In this document: positions 1 to 5,226 of the stretch, piece by piece
How the letters are laid out: every line of letters begins with the position of its first letter
How positions within the stretch are numbered: position 1 is the first letter of the stretch
From: DATEJJ01 sp039649115
Lineage (GTDB): Bacteria > Actinomycetota > Actinomycetes > Mycobacteriales > Micromonosporaceae
DNA: 8,676 bases
Direction of reading: 5' to 3'
Assembly: GCA_039649115.1 (NCBI GenBank)
Contig: JBBWZQ010000387.1
Span: forward strand, 1-8,676
Made by a program: the position numbers and the translations under genes
The notes under the pieces: generated by a model
Told to the model about the DNA's origin: nothing
Database searches by the model: none
What the model saw: the letters and a program-made list of their open reading frames with translations, nothing else

Positions 1-1046
1 TCAACGCGGTCAACCGCATGATCGAGGTCGGCCTCAAGGGCGTCGAGTTCATCGCGATCAACACGGACGCGCAGGCGCTGCTGATGAGCGACGCGGACGT
101 CAAGCTCGACGTGGGCCGGGAGCTGACCCGGGGCCTGGGCGCCGGCGCCAACCCCGATGTCGGCAAGAACGCCGCCGAGGACCACCGCGACGAGATCGAA
201 GAGGTGCTCAAGGGCGCCGACATGGTGTTCGTGACGTGTGGCGAGGGCGGCGGCACCGGTACCGGCGGGGCGCCGGTCGTCGGCAACATCGCACGCAAGC
301 TGGGCGCCCTGACGATCGGCGTGGTGACCAGGCCGTTCTCGTTCGAGGGCAAGCGCCGCCAGGTGCAGGCCGAGACCGGGATCGAGGAGCTGCGCAACCA
401 GTGCGACACGCTGATCGTCATCCCCAACGACCGGCTGCTCGCCCTGGGTGACCGCGGGATCAGCATGATGGACGCGTTCCGCCAGGCCGACCAGGTCCTG
501 CTCTCCGGCGTCCAGGGCATCACCGACCTGATCACCACGCCCGGCCTGATCAACCTGGACTTCGCCGACGTGAAGAGCGTGATGAGCGGGGCCGGCAGCG
601 CCCTGATGGGCATCGGCAGCGCCCGGGGCGACAACCGCGCGGTGGACGCCGCCCAGTCGGCCATCTCCAGTCCGCTCCTCGAGCAGAGCATGGACGGCGC
701 GCGGGGGGTGCTGCTGTCCATCGCGGGCGGTTCCGACCTGGGCCTGTTCGAGATCAACGACGCCGCCCAACTGGTCACCGACGCGGCGCACCCGGAGGCC
801 AACATCATCTTCGGCGCGGTCATCGACGACGCGCTCGGCGACGAGGTACGGGTCACCGTGATCGCGGCCGGGTTCGACAGCGGTTCCCCCGCGTACAAGC
901 CGGCCGAGGCGCCGCGCAAGGTGACCGTGCAGTTGCCCGACCCGTCGGCCGCCCCGCCGCGCCAGACCCCGTCGAGCCAGTCGGCGCCGCGGCGGGTGCT
1001 GTTCGACGACGTGGACGTCCCGGACTTCCTCAAGAACGGCGCCTGA
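1..1046 (+). CDS. ftsZ: Cell division GTPase FtsZ (5' end missing)
   Basis: FtsZ is the tubulin-like GTPase that polymerises into the Z ring at the division site. The window begins inside the gene: base 3 is the first full codon, and the reading NAVNRMIEVGLKGVEF is the familiar stretch just after the first glycine-rich loop, so roughly the first 25 residues are missing. The tubulin signature GEGGGTGTGG is at bases 240-269. The T7 loop that supplies the catalytic acidic residue in the polymer (NLDFADVK) is at about 549-572. After the globular domain comes a short Pro/Ser/Arg-rich linker and the conserved tail DDVDVPDFLKNGA, the family's docking peptide for partners such as SepF, which is encoded two genes downstream. 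The stop TGA is at 1044-1046. No terminator follows, so read-through into yggS is likely. The identification is certain; only the start is unseen. Confidence 0.98.
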   Translation, partial: NAVNRMIEVGLKGVEFIAINTDAQALLMSDADVKLDVGRELTRGLGAGANPDVGKNAAEDHRDEIEEVLKGADMVFVTCGEGGGTGTGGAPVVGNIARKLGALTIGVVTRPFSFEGKRRQVQAETGIEELRNQCDTLIVIPNDRLLALGDRGISMMDAFRQADQVLLSGVQGITDLITTPGLINLDFADVKSVMSGAGSALMGIGSARGDNRAVDAAQSAISSPLLEQSMDGARGVLLSIAGGSDLGLFEINDAAQLVTDAAHPEANIIFGAVIDDALGDEVRVTVIAAGFDSGSPAYKPAEAPRKVTVQLPDPSAAPPRQTPSSQSAPRRVLFDDVDVPDFLKNGA

Positions 1047-1086
1047 CTCCACCACCCCTCCCGCCGCTTCCTGAAAGTATGCGTAG

Positions 1087-1824
1087 TTGATCGCCAACGG
1101 CAGCACGGTTCCGGACGAGGCAGGGGTACGGCGGGCAGAGCTGGCCGGCAACCTGGCCCGGGTGCGCACCCGCATCGCGGACGCCTGCGCCGCCGCCGGT
1201 CGGGACCGCGGTGAGATCACGCTGGTCGCGGTCACCAAGACCTACCCGGCCACGGACGTGCTGCACCTGGCCGCCCTCGGGCTGCGCGACATCGGGGAGA
1301 ACCGCGACCAGGAGGCGGCGCCCAAGGCGGCCGAGGTCGCCGCGTCGGACGCGTCGGTGCGCTGGCACTTCATCGGGCAACTGCAGCGCAACAAGGCCCG
1401 CTCGGTCGTCCGGTACGCGCACCTGGTGCACTCGGTCGACCGGCCGGAACTGGTGACCGCGCTGGCCCGCGCGCGCGAGGCGGCGCCGGGCCCGCCGCTC
1501 GGCGTGCTGCTGCAGGTCGGGCTGGAAGACGTGCCGGGCCGCGGCGGGGTGCGGCCGGACGAGCTGATGTCCCTCGCCGCGGCAGTGGCGGCACAGCCGG
1601 CCCTGGACCTGCGCGGGGTGATGGCGGTCGCGCCGCTGGACGCGCCGGCCGAGCCGGCCTTCGCCCGGCTGGCCGGGCTGGCGGGTCGGCTGCGCGACGC
1701 CTACCCGTCGGCGACGGTGATCTCGGCGGGGATGAGCGGCGATCTGGAGACCGCGGTGGGACACGGCGCGACACATCTGCGTATCGGTAGCGCGTTGCTC
1801 GGTAACCGTGCACCGCTGCGGTAA
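1087..1824 (+). CDS. yggS: YggS/PROSC-family PLP-binding protein (PLPBP)
   Basis: This 245-residue protein belongs to the YggS/YlmE/PLPBP family, single-domain TIM-barrel proteins that bind pyridoxal 5'-phosphate and are implicated in vitamin B6 and amino-acid homeostasis; no enzymatic reaction is established. The PLP lysine is K51 in LVAVTKTYPA. Other family motifs are DIGENRDQEAAPK, WHFIGQLQRNK and, near the C terminus, GMSGDLETAVGHGATHLRIGSALLG, which forms the phosphate-binding end of the barrel. The start is TTG at 1087: an in-frame TAG lies directly before it and no ATG or GTG occurs before the conserved domain. The Shine-Dalgarno match is poor (GAAAG around 1073-1077). A three-codon ATG frame at 1079 ends in a TGA that overlaps the TTG. 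The gene sits 40 bases after ftsZ, where pgeF is often found in relatives. Confidence 0.95.
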   Translation: MIANGSTVPDEAGVRRAELAGNLARVRTRIADACAAAGRDRGEITLVAVTKTYPATDVLHLAALGLRDIGENRDQEAAPKAAEVAASDASVRWHFIGQLQRNKARSVVRYAHLVHSVDRPELVTALARAREAAPGPPLGVLLQVGLEDVPGRGGVRPDELMSLAAAVAAQPALDLRGVMAVAPLDAPAEPAFARLAGLAGRLRDAYPSATVISAGMSGDLETAVGHGATHLRIGSALLGNRAPLR

Positions 1825-1867
1825 CCTGACTGCGGGACGGCAAACTACACCGTTGTTGTTTTCATGT

Positions 1868-1883
1868 GTTCCCGCGTGGGAAC
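1868..1883. promoter_or_regulatory. Perfect inverted repeat upstream of sepF
   Basis: GTTCCC-GCGT-GGGAAC is a perfect 6-base dyad with a 4-base spacer, lying 44 bases after the yggS stop and 48 bases before the chosen sepF start. No T-run follows, so it is not a classical terminator. It could be an operator or a hairpin in the leader of the sepF message. The right arm GGGAAC also resembles an ECF-sigma -35 element, but no GTT follows at 17-18 bases (GTG instead). No convincing sigma-70 promoter was found here. Confidence 0.4.
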
Positions 1884-1915
1884 GGGTGTTGCACGGAGGC
1901 GGTGCCGTACGGGGC

Positions 1916-1923
1916 AAGGAGGA
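1916..1923 (+). promoter_or_regulatory. Strong ribosome binding site that fixes the sepF start
   Basis: AAGGAGGA is a near-perfect Shine-Dalgarno sequence 8 bases before the ATG at 1932. It argues against the in-frame ATG at 1866, which would add 22 residues and has no good ribosome binding site. Confidence 0.85.
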
Positions 1924-1931
1924 ACGCGGCG

Positions 1932-2567
1932 ATGGGCGCGATGCGCAGGGCGGGGGTATGGCTCGGTCTGGTCGAGGACGATGACGACCGTCCGTACGGC
2001 GAGCGTGGGTACGACAGCCGTGGGTACGACGACGACTTCGAGGACGAGGTCGACGAGGCCCCGGTGGTGCGGCCTCGCACGAGCGAGCGGCTGGCGACCC
2101 AGCCGGCCGGTGAGCCGCTGGCTCGGCCCGGTCGCGAGCCGGTGCGCGCCGAGCGGTCCAGCGTCCGGCCGATCAGTCGGGGTACCACGTCAGGAGTGTC
2201 GACCAGCTATGCGACGCGGGACAACCTGGCACTGGCACCCCAGGTACAGCTTCGGGAGCGGGCAGTGATGGCCGAGGACGAGGAGCGGCGGTACCAGATC
2301 ACGACGCTGCATCCCACTACGTATAACGAGGCGCGCACGATCGGTGAGCACTTCCGCGACAACGTACCCGTGATCATGAATCTCACCGAAATGGCTGAGT
2401 CGGATGCCAAACGTTTGGTTGATTTTGCGGCGGGTCTCGCGTTTGGGCTACGGGGTACGATGGAGCGCGTGACCAACCGGGTGTTCCTGCTCTCACCTGC
2501 CAATGTCCAGGTCACCGCGGAGGACAAGGCCAGGATCGCCGAGGGCGGGTTCTTCAACCAGAGCTGA
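1932..2567 (+). CDS. sepF: Cell division protein SepF
   Basis: SepF anchors FtsZ filaments to the membrane and shapes the Z ring; in actinobacteria it is the main FtsZ membrane tether. The 211-residue product has the expected layout. An amphipathic N-terminal membrane helix (MGAMRRAGVWLGLVE, 1-15) is followed by a very acidic stretch with RGYD repeats (16-42). Next is a disordered Arg/Pro/Ser linker (about 43-118), then the globular SepF domain (about 121-208), read from YQITTLHPTTYNEARTIGEHF through VIMNLTEM, AKRLVDFAAGLAFGLRG and VFLLSPANVQV. The start at 1932 is set by the ribosome binding site at 1916-1923 and by the membrane helix beginning right there. The neighbouring ftsZ supplies its partner. 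Part of the domain-coding DNA (about 2310-2440) is richer in A/T than its surroundings. Confidence 0.97.
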   Translation: MGAMRRAGVWLGLVEDDDDRPYGERGYDSRGYDDDFEDEVDEAPVVRPRTSERLATQPAGEPLARPGREPVRAERSSVRPISRGTTSGVSTSYATRDNLALAPQVQLRERAVMAEDEERRYQITTLHPTTYNEARTIGEHFRDNVPVIMNLTEMAESDAKRLVDFAAGLAFGLRGTMERVTNRVFLLSPANVQVTAEDKARIAEGGFFNQS

Positions 2568-2584
2568 ACAGGACCACGCCGGCC

Positions 2585-2878
2585 GTGTTATCGATCTTCG
2601 CCCAAGTTGCCTACCTTGTGCTGTACTTCGTCTACTTGATGTTGTTTGCCAGGTTCACGATGAGCTGGGTCCTCCAGTTCGGGCGGCGATGGCACCCCAG
2701 GCGCGGCGCTGCCGCGTCACTCGAAGTGGTGTGGAGCGTCACTGATCCCCCTCTCAAAGCGTTGAGGCGAGTGATCCCACCGCTTCGAGTTGGTACGGTG
2801 AGCGTTGACCTGTCTGCCATTGTGTTGCTGCTTATCCTGTTCGTGCTGATGAACGTCGTGGTGGCGCGGCTAATCTGA
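2585..2878 (+). CDS. yggT: YggT-family integral membrane protein
   Basis: A 97-residue YggT family protein starting at GTG 2585, 17 bases after the sepF stop, with AGGA at 2570-2573 as a weak ribosome binding site. Two hydrophobic segments are visible, about residues 5-25 (FAQVAYLVLYFVYLMLFARF) and 76-96 (LSAIVLLLILFVLMNVVVARL). Between them is a basic loop ending in the family motif PPLKALRRVIPPLRVGTVSVDLS. The length matches the single-repeat actinobacterial form. The molecular function is not established. Its fixed position between sepF and divIVA suggests a link to the division or polar-growth membrane machinery, but that is inference. A long hairpin overlaps the end of the gene. Confidence 0.93.
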   Translation: MLSIFAQVAYLVLYFVYLMLFARFTMSWVLQFGRRWHPRRGAAASLEVVWSVTDPPLKALRRVIPPLRVGTVSVDLSAIVLLLILFVLMNVVVARLI

Positions 2879-2894
2879 TAGCGGCGCCACCACG
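2857..2894 (+). terminator. Long GC-rich hairpin across the yggT stop codon
   Basis: CGTGGTGGCGC (2857-2867) pairs perfectly with GCGCCACCACG (2884-2894), an 11-base stem. Inside the loop GCTA (2869-2872) can pair with TAGC (2879-2882). The yggT stop (2876-2878) lies in the loop. No T-run follows, so it may be a U-less actinobacterial terminator or attenuator, or an mRNA-stability or processing element between yggT and divIVA. The stem is directly visible; the role is not. Confidence 0.5.
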
Positions 2895-2941
2895 CCCGTG
2901 ACATCAGCCGCCCGCGGCCGCAACTGACCCGAGGAGTTTCG

Positions 2942-3742
2942 ATGCCGCTGACCCCGGCCGACGTGCACAACGTCGCCTTCAAGAAGCCTCCGATCGGCAA
3001 ACGGGGGTACGACGAGGAGGAGGTCGACGCCTTCCTCGATGAGGTAGAGCGCGAGCTCGCCCGTCTGATCGAAGAGAACAATGAACTGCGGGCCCAGGCG
3101 GACCGGGGCGGCGGACGCCCGGTAGCCGCCGGCCCGGGCGCCGACCCCCGGCTCGCCCAGGAGAACGTCGAGCTGAAGACGCAGCTCGACCGCCTCAACC
3201 GGGAGAAGTCGGCGGCGGAGCAGGCCGCGCGCTCGATGCAGGCCGAACTGGAGCAGATGCGGACCCAGGGCGGTCCGATCAGCACCGGGGATGGCGAGCA
3301 GCAGGCGCTGCGGGTCCTGATGATGGCGCAGCGCACCGCTGACGACCACGTCGCGGACGCCCGCCGCGAGGCCGACAAGCTCCTGTCCGACGCCCGGTCG
3401 AAGGCCGAGGAGGTCACCCGGGAGGCGCGGGCCAAGGCCGACGCCCTGGAGCGCGACGCGCGCCAGCGGCACCAGGAGGCGATGGGCGGGCTCGACGCGA
3501 AGCGGACTGCGCTGCAGAAGCACATCGAAGAGCTCAAGCAGTTCGAGCGGGAGTACCGCACCCGGCTCAAGGCCTACCTGGAGAGCCAACTGCGCGACCT
3601 GGACGGGCACGGCAAGGGCCTGGAGGCGGAGATGAACCGCACCGAGGCCAACCGCGCCGGTGCCGGTGGCGGAGGGCTCGCCGCGGCGGCGGCCGGTGCG
3701 TACACCGGCAACCGCACGGGCATCGAGAACTCCGGGCGATAG
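2942..3742 (+). CDS. divIVA: DivIVA/Wag31-type polar growth scaffold
   Basis: DivIVA (Wag31 in mycobacteria) is a coiled-coil protein that gathers at curved pole membrane and organises tip growth and peptidoglycan synthesis. The 266-residue product begins with the conserved membrane-sensing domain (residues 4-50: LTPADVHNVAFKKPPIGKRGYDEEEVDAFLDEV), which carries the F-x-K-x-P and GYD-EEVD-FLD motifs. A Gly/Pro/Ala-rich break (54-70) separates it from a first coil (about 71-107). A second gap (108-118) precedes a long, highly charged coil (about 119-235), rich in Ala/Arg/Glu heptads such as RREADKLLSDARSKAEEVTREARAKADALERDARQRH. The end is a Gly/Ala-rich tail. Length is close to mycobacterial Wag31 (about 260). 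The ribosome binding site GAGGAG is at 2931-2936. It probably heads a unit with the next two genes, separated from yggT by the hairpin at 2857-2894. Confidence 0.97.
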   Translation: MPLTPADVHNVAFKKPPIGKRGYDEEEVDAFLDEVERELARLIEENNELRAQADRGGGRPVAAGPGADPRLAQENVELKTQLDRLNREKSAAEQAARSMQAELEQMRTQGGPISTGDGEQQALRVLMMAQRTADDHVADARREADKLLSDARSKAEEVTREARAKADALERDARQRHQEAMGGLDAKRTALQKHIEELKQFEREYRTRLKAYLESQLRDLDGHGKGLEAEMNRTEANRAGAGGGGLAAAAAGAYTGNRTGIENSGR

Positions 3743-3763
3743 CCGATTCGACGGGGGTGAGTA

Positions 3764-4720
3764 GTGATCTTCGCAAGCCTCCTGCTCATCCTCGTCGCGA
3801 TCGTGCTCGCGGTCCTCGGCGTCGTCCAGGGCTCCGATCCCCTGCTGGTCGGTTCGATCCTGGCGAGCCTGCTCACGGCCGTGTTCCTGGCCGCGGGGGC
3901 TCGGCAGGCCGCTGCCATGCGGCTGGCGGGCGGCCGCAACGGCTTCCTCGTCCCGTTCGTGCCGGTGCGGCGCGGGCGACGGATCGCGGCGGGACCCGCG
4001 GACGAGTCGGAAGCCGGACCCGCATCGGTACCGGTGACCGAGCCGGGCGGCACGGTCTACGGCCGCCCGCCGTCGACAACCGGCGAGCCGGACAGCACGG
4101 ACATTCCGGAGGCGGATGGCGCGGCCGACGTGGACGGCGGGGAGCTGGTGGACGGCGGGGAGCTGGCCGCGGCGGATGACCCGCAGGTGGCCGAGGAGTC
4201 CTCGCCGGCCACCACGTCCGTTCCCGGGGCGGTGTCCAGCGCGAGCGTCCTTTCCGGTCCGGGCGTCGTGTCCATCCCCAGCCAGGATGGCCCCGCCGAC
4301 CGGGACAACGAACGCCTGACGCCCACGGCGGCCGACTTCGGCGCGCCGGCGGAGCAGCCGGACCTGAGCCTCGCGGAGCCGACCCCGTCGGACCGGCCGA
4401 CCCAGGTGGAGCTGGATCTGCGCCCGGATGACGGCATCGACGACGCCCTCCTGGTCGAGGATCTCGATCCGGACGAGGACCCGCTCGACGAGCCGCCGGC
4501 CCAACTGGTGCCGCCGGCCGACGCCGCCCTCGTGGCGCGGCTGGACACCAGCGTGATGGTGGTGGACGGGCGGCCCCGGTACCACCTGGTGACCTGCGTG
4601 CACCTGCTCGGGCGCGAGGTACAGGCGCTGCCGGTGAGCGAGGCGGTCGAGCTTGGCTTCACCCCGTGCAACCTCTGCGAGCCGGACACCACCCTGCTGG
4701 CCCAGGCCCGCCGCGCCTGA
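3764..4720 (+). CDS. Membrane protein with acidic linker and C-terminal His/Cys module
   Basis: I do not recognise a named family for this 318-residue protein. It starts at GTG 3764 with GGTGA at 3756-3760, 21 bases after divIVA. Two N-terminal hydrophobic segments (about 2-21 and 28-46) form a hairpin anchor, followed by a basic patch (RRGRR at 69-73), which suggests that the rest faces the cytoplasm. Residues 75-255 are a low-complexity, Asp/Glu/Pro/Ser/Thr-rich linker that looks disordered. The last 50 residues are clearly folded: VVDGRPRYHLVTCVHLLG, then LPVSEAVELGFTPCNLCEP. The pattern YH-x3-C ... GF-x-PC-x2-C (H274, C278, C302, C305) resembles the small metal-binding module found at the ends of various bacterial proteins, such as some secreted nucleases, and related in look to Ada-type zinc sites. 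A role in polar growth alongside DivIVA is inference from position only. Confidence 0.85.
   Translation: MIFASLLLILVAIVLAVLGVVQGSDPLLVGSILASLLTAVFLAAGARQAAAMRLAGGRNGFLVPFVPVRRGRRIAAGPADESEAGPASVPVTEPGGTVYGRPPSTTGEPDSTDIPEADGAADVDGGELVDGGELAAADDPQVAEESSPATTSVPGAVSSASVLSGPGVVSIPSQDGPADRDNERLTPTAADFGAPAEQPDLSLAEPTPSDRPTQVELDLRPDDGIDDALLVEDLDPDEDPLDEPPAQLVPPADAALVARLDTSVMVVDGRPRYHLVTCVHLLGREVQALPVSEAVELGFTPCNLCEPDTTLLAQARRA
4130..4165 (+). repeat. Perfect 18-base tandem duplication
   Basis: The unit GTGGACGGCGGGGAGCTG occurs twice back to back and encodes VDGGEL-VDGGEL in the acidic linker of the preceding membrane protein gene. It keeps the frame and looks like a recent slippage duplication. 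Confidence 0.9.
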
Positions 4721-4737
4721 GCGGTGCGGCGCGAGCG

Positions 4738-5025
4738 ATGGACGTGACGGTCGCGGTACGCGTGAAGCCGGGCTCATCCAGGGTCCGGGTCGGCGGCCGG
4801 TACGAGGGGGCGTTCGGTCCCGCGCTCGTGGTCGTGGTCACCGCGCCGGCGGTGGACGGGCGGGCCACCGAGGCGGCCCGCCGGGCGCTGGCGGAGGCGC
4901 TGCGGGTGCGTCCCGGCCAGGTGGACCTGCGGACCGGCGCCGCCAGCCGGGACAAGCTGTTCACCGTCACCGATCCACCGGCCGATCTCGACGATCGGGT
5001 ACGCGCGCTGCGCGACGGTACCTGA
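4738..5025 (+). CDS. yggU: DUF167/YggU family protein
   Basis: A 95-residue protein of the DUF167 (YggU) family, small alpha/beta proteins of unknown function. Conserved landmarks are VAVRVKPGSSRVRV near the N terminus (residues 5-18), VVVVTAPAVDGRATEAARRALAEAL in the middle (the family's V-x-APPVDGKAN-A helix start) and LRTGAASRDKLFTV near the end (the family's G-x-S-R-x-K motif). The start is ATG 4738, 17 bases after the previous stop. An upstream in-frame ATG at 4666 would add 24 residues read from inside the preceding gene and is not supported. The ribosome binding site is weak, which suggests translational coupling to the membrane protein gene upstream. A marginal hairpin (ACCT/AGGT, 5020-5032) and TTTTT follow the stop. 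Confidence 0.93.
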   Translation: MDVTVAVRVKPGSSRVRVGGRYEGAFGPALVVVVTAPAVDGRATEAARRALAEALRVRPGQVDLRTGAASRDKLFTVTDPPADLDDRVRALRDGT

Positions 5026-5074
5026 CAAAGGTTCGTTTTTCCTCACGTATCGCGTGTATGTCCTTGATCAACGG

Positions 5075-5099
5075 GGAACGTGCACTCTGGTACGCGGTT
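5075..5099 (+). promoter_or_regulatory. Possible ECF-sigma promoter (GGAAC-N17-GTT)
   Basis: GGGGAAC followed after 17 bases by GTTC matches the pattern of stress ECF sigma factors of the SigR/SigH/SigE type (GGAAY, about 16-18 bases, GTT). It lies in the non-coding leader of the DksA-like gene. The spacing is one base shorter than the SigR norm of 18. A second inverted repeat (GGTAC-N9-GTACC, 5089-5107) overlaps its -10 region. Confidence 0.35.
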
Positions 5100-5108
5100 C
5101 GGGTACCG

Positions 5109-5124
5109 GAATTCGGGCGAATTC
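5109..5124. promoter_or_regulatory. Palindromic operator-like site in the DksA-like gene leader
   Basis: GAATTCG-GG-CGAATTC is a perfect 7-base dyad with a 2-base centre, AT-rich against its surroundings. It lies 11 bases upstream of the proposed -35 element at 5136 and just after the ECF-like motif, a position fitting a dimeric regulator. No known regulator is assigned. Confidence 0.4.
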
Positions 5125-5135
5125 GTGTGGCATGT

Positions 5136-5164
5136 TTGTCGGACGCCCGTACGTTCCGTATTCT
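5136..5164 (+). promoter_or_regulatory. Candidate housekeeping promoter for the DksA-like gene
   Basis: TTGTCG (5136-5141) and TATTCT (5159-5164) are separated by 17 bases. Each matches the primary-sigma consensus at four of six positions. Transcription would start near 5171, giving a leader of about 55 bases that contains the hairpin at 5179-5201. Confidence 0.4.
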
Positions 5165-5178
5165 TGCGAGCCTCTGGA

Positions 5179-5208
5179 GTGCGCGGCGCCCCGCCGCGCG
5201 CCCGTTTT
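5179..5208 (+). terminator. GC hairpin with T-tract in the DksA-like gene leader (attenuator-like)
   Basis: GCGCGGCG (5181-5188) pairs perfectly with CGCCGCGC (5192-5199) across a CCC loop; a further T-G and G-C pair extend the stem to 5179-5201. CCG and TTTT (5205-5208) follow. This has the form of an intrinsic terminator, placed only 19 bases before the ATG at 5227. It may end transcripts from the upstream genes, act as an attenuator of the DksA-like gene, or both. Confidence 0.5.
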
Positions 5209-5226
5209 GCATATGTGGGGGAAGTG

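Noticed and set aside
1079..1090. Three-codon leader peptide before yggS
   Set aside because: ATG CGT AGT TGA is too short to support on its own; it is mentioned only in connection with the yggS start.
1866..1931. Earlier in-frame sepF start (ATG 1866)
   Set aside because: It would read through the inverted repeat and the strong Shine-Dalgarno sequence and bury the N-terminal membrane helix; ATG 1932 fits the family far better.
2805..2838. Sigma-70 promoter for divIVA inside yggT (TTGACC ... TATCCT)
   Set aside because: The boxes are 22 bases apart, too far for a normal promoter.
2870..4777. A 635-codon open frame on the minus strand
   Set aside because: It lies opposite divIVA and the membrane protein gene, is rich in Arg/Ala/Gly/Pro with no recognisable domain, and is a normal shadow frame in high-GC DNA.
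5020..5038. Intrinsic terminator after the DUF167 gene
   Set aside because: The stem is only four base pairs (ACCT/AGGT) before TCG and five Ts, too weak to call; the hairpin at 5179-5201 is a better candidate.
5080..5226. N-terminal extension of the DksA-like protein from a GTG at 5080
   Set aside because: It would translate the candidate promoter, dyads and hairpin, has no good ribosome binding site, and its composition is unlike the tail that starts at ATG 5227.
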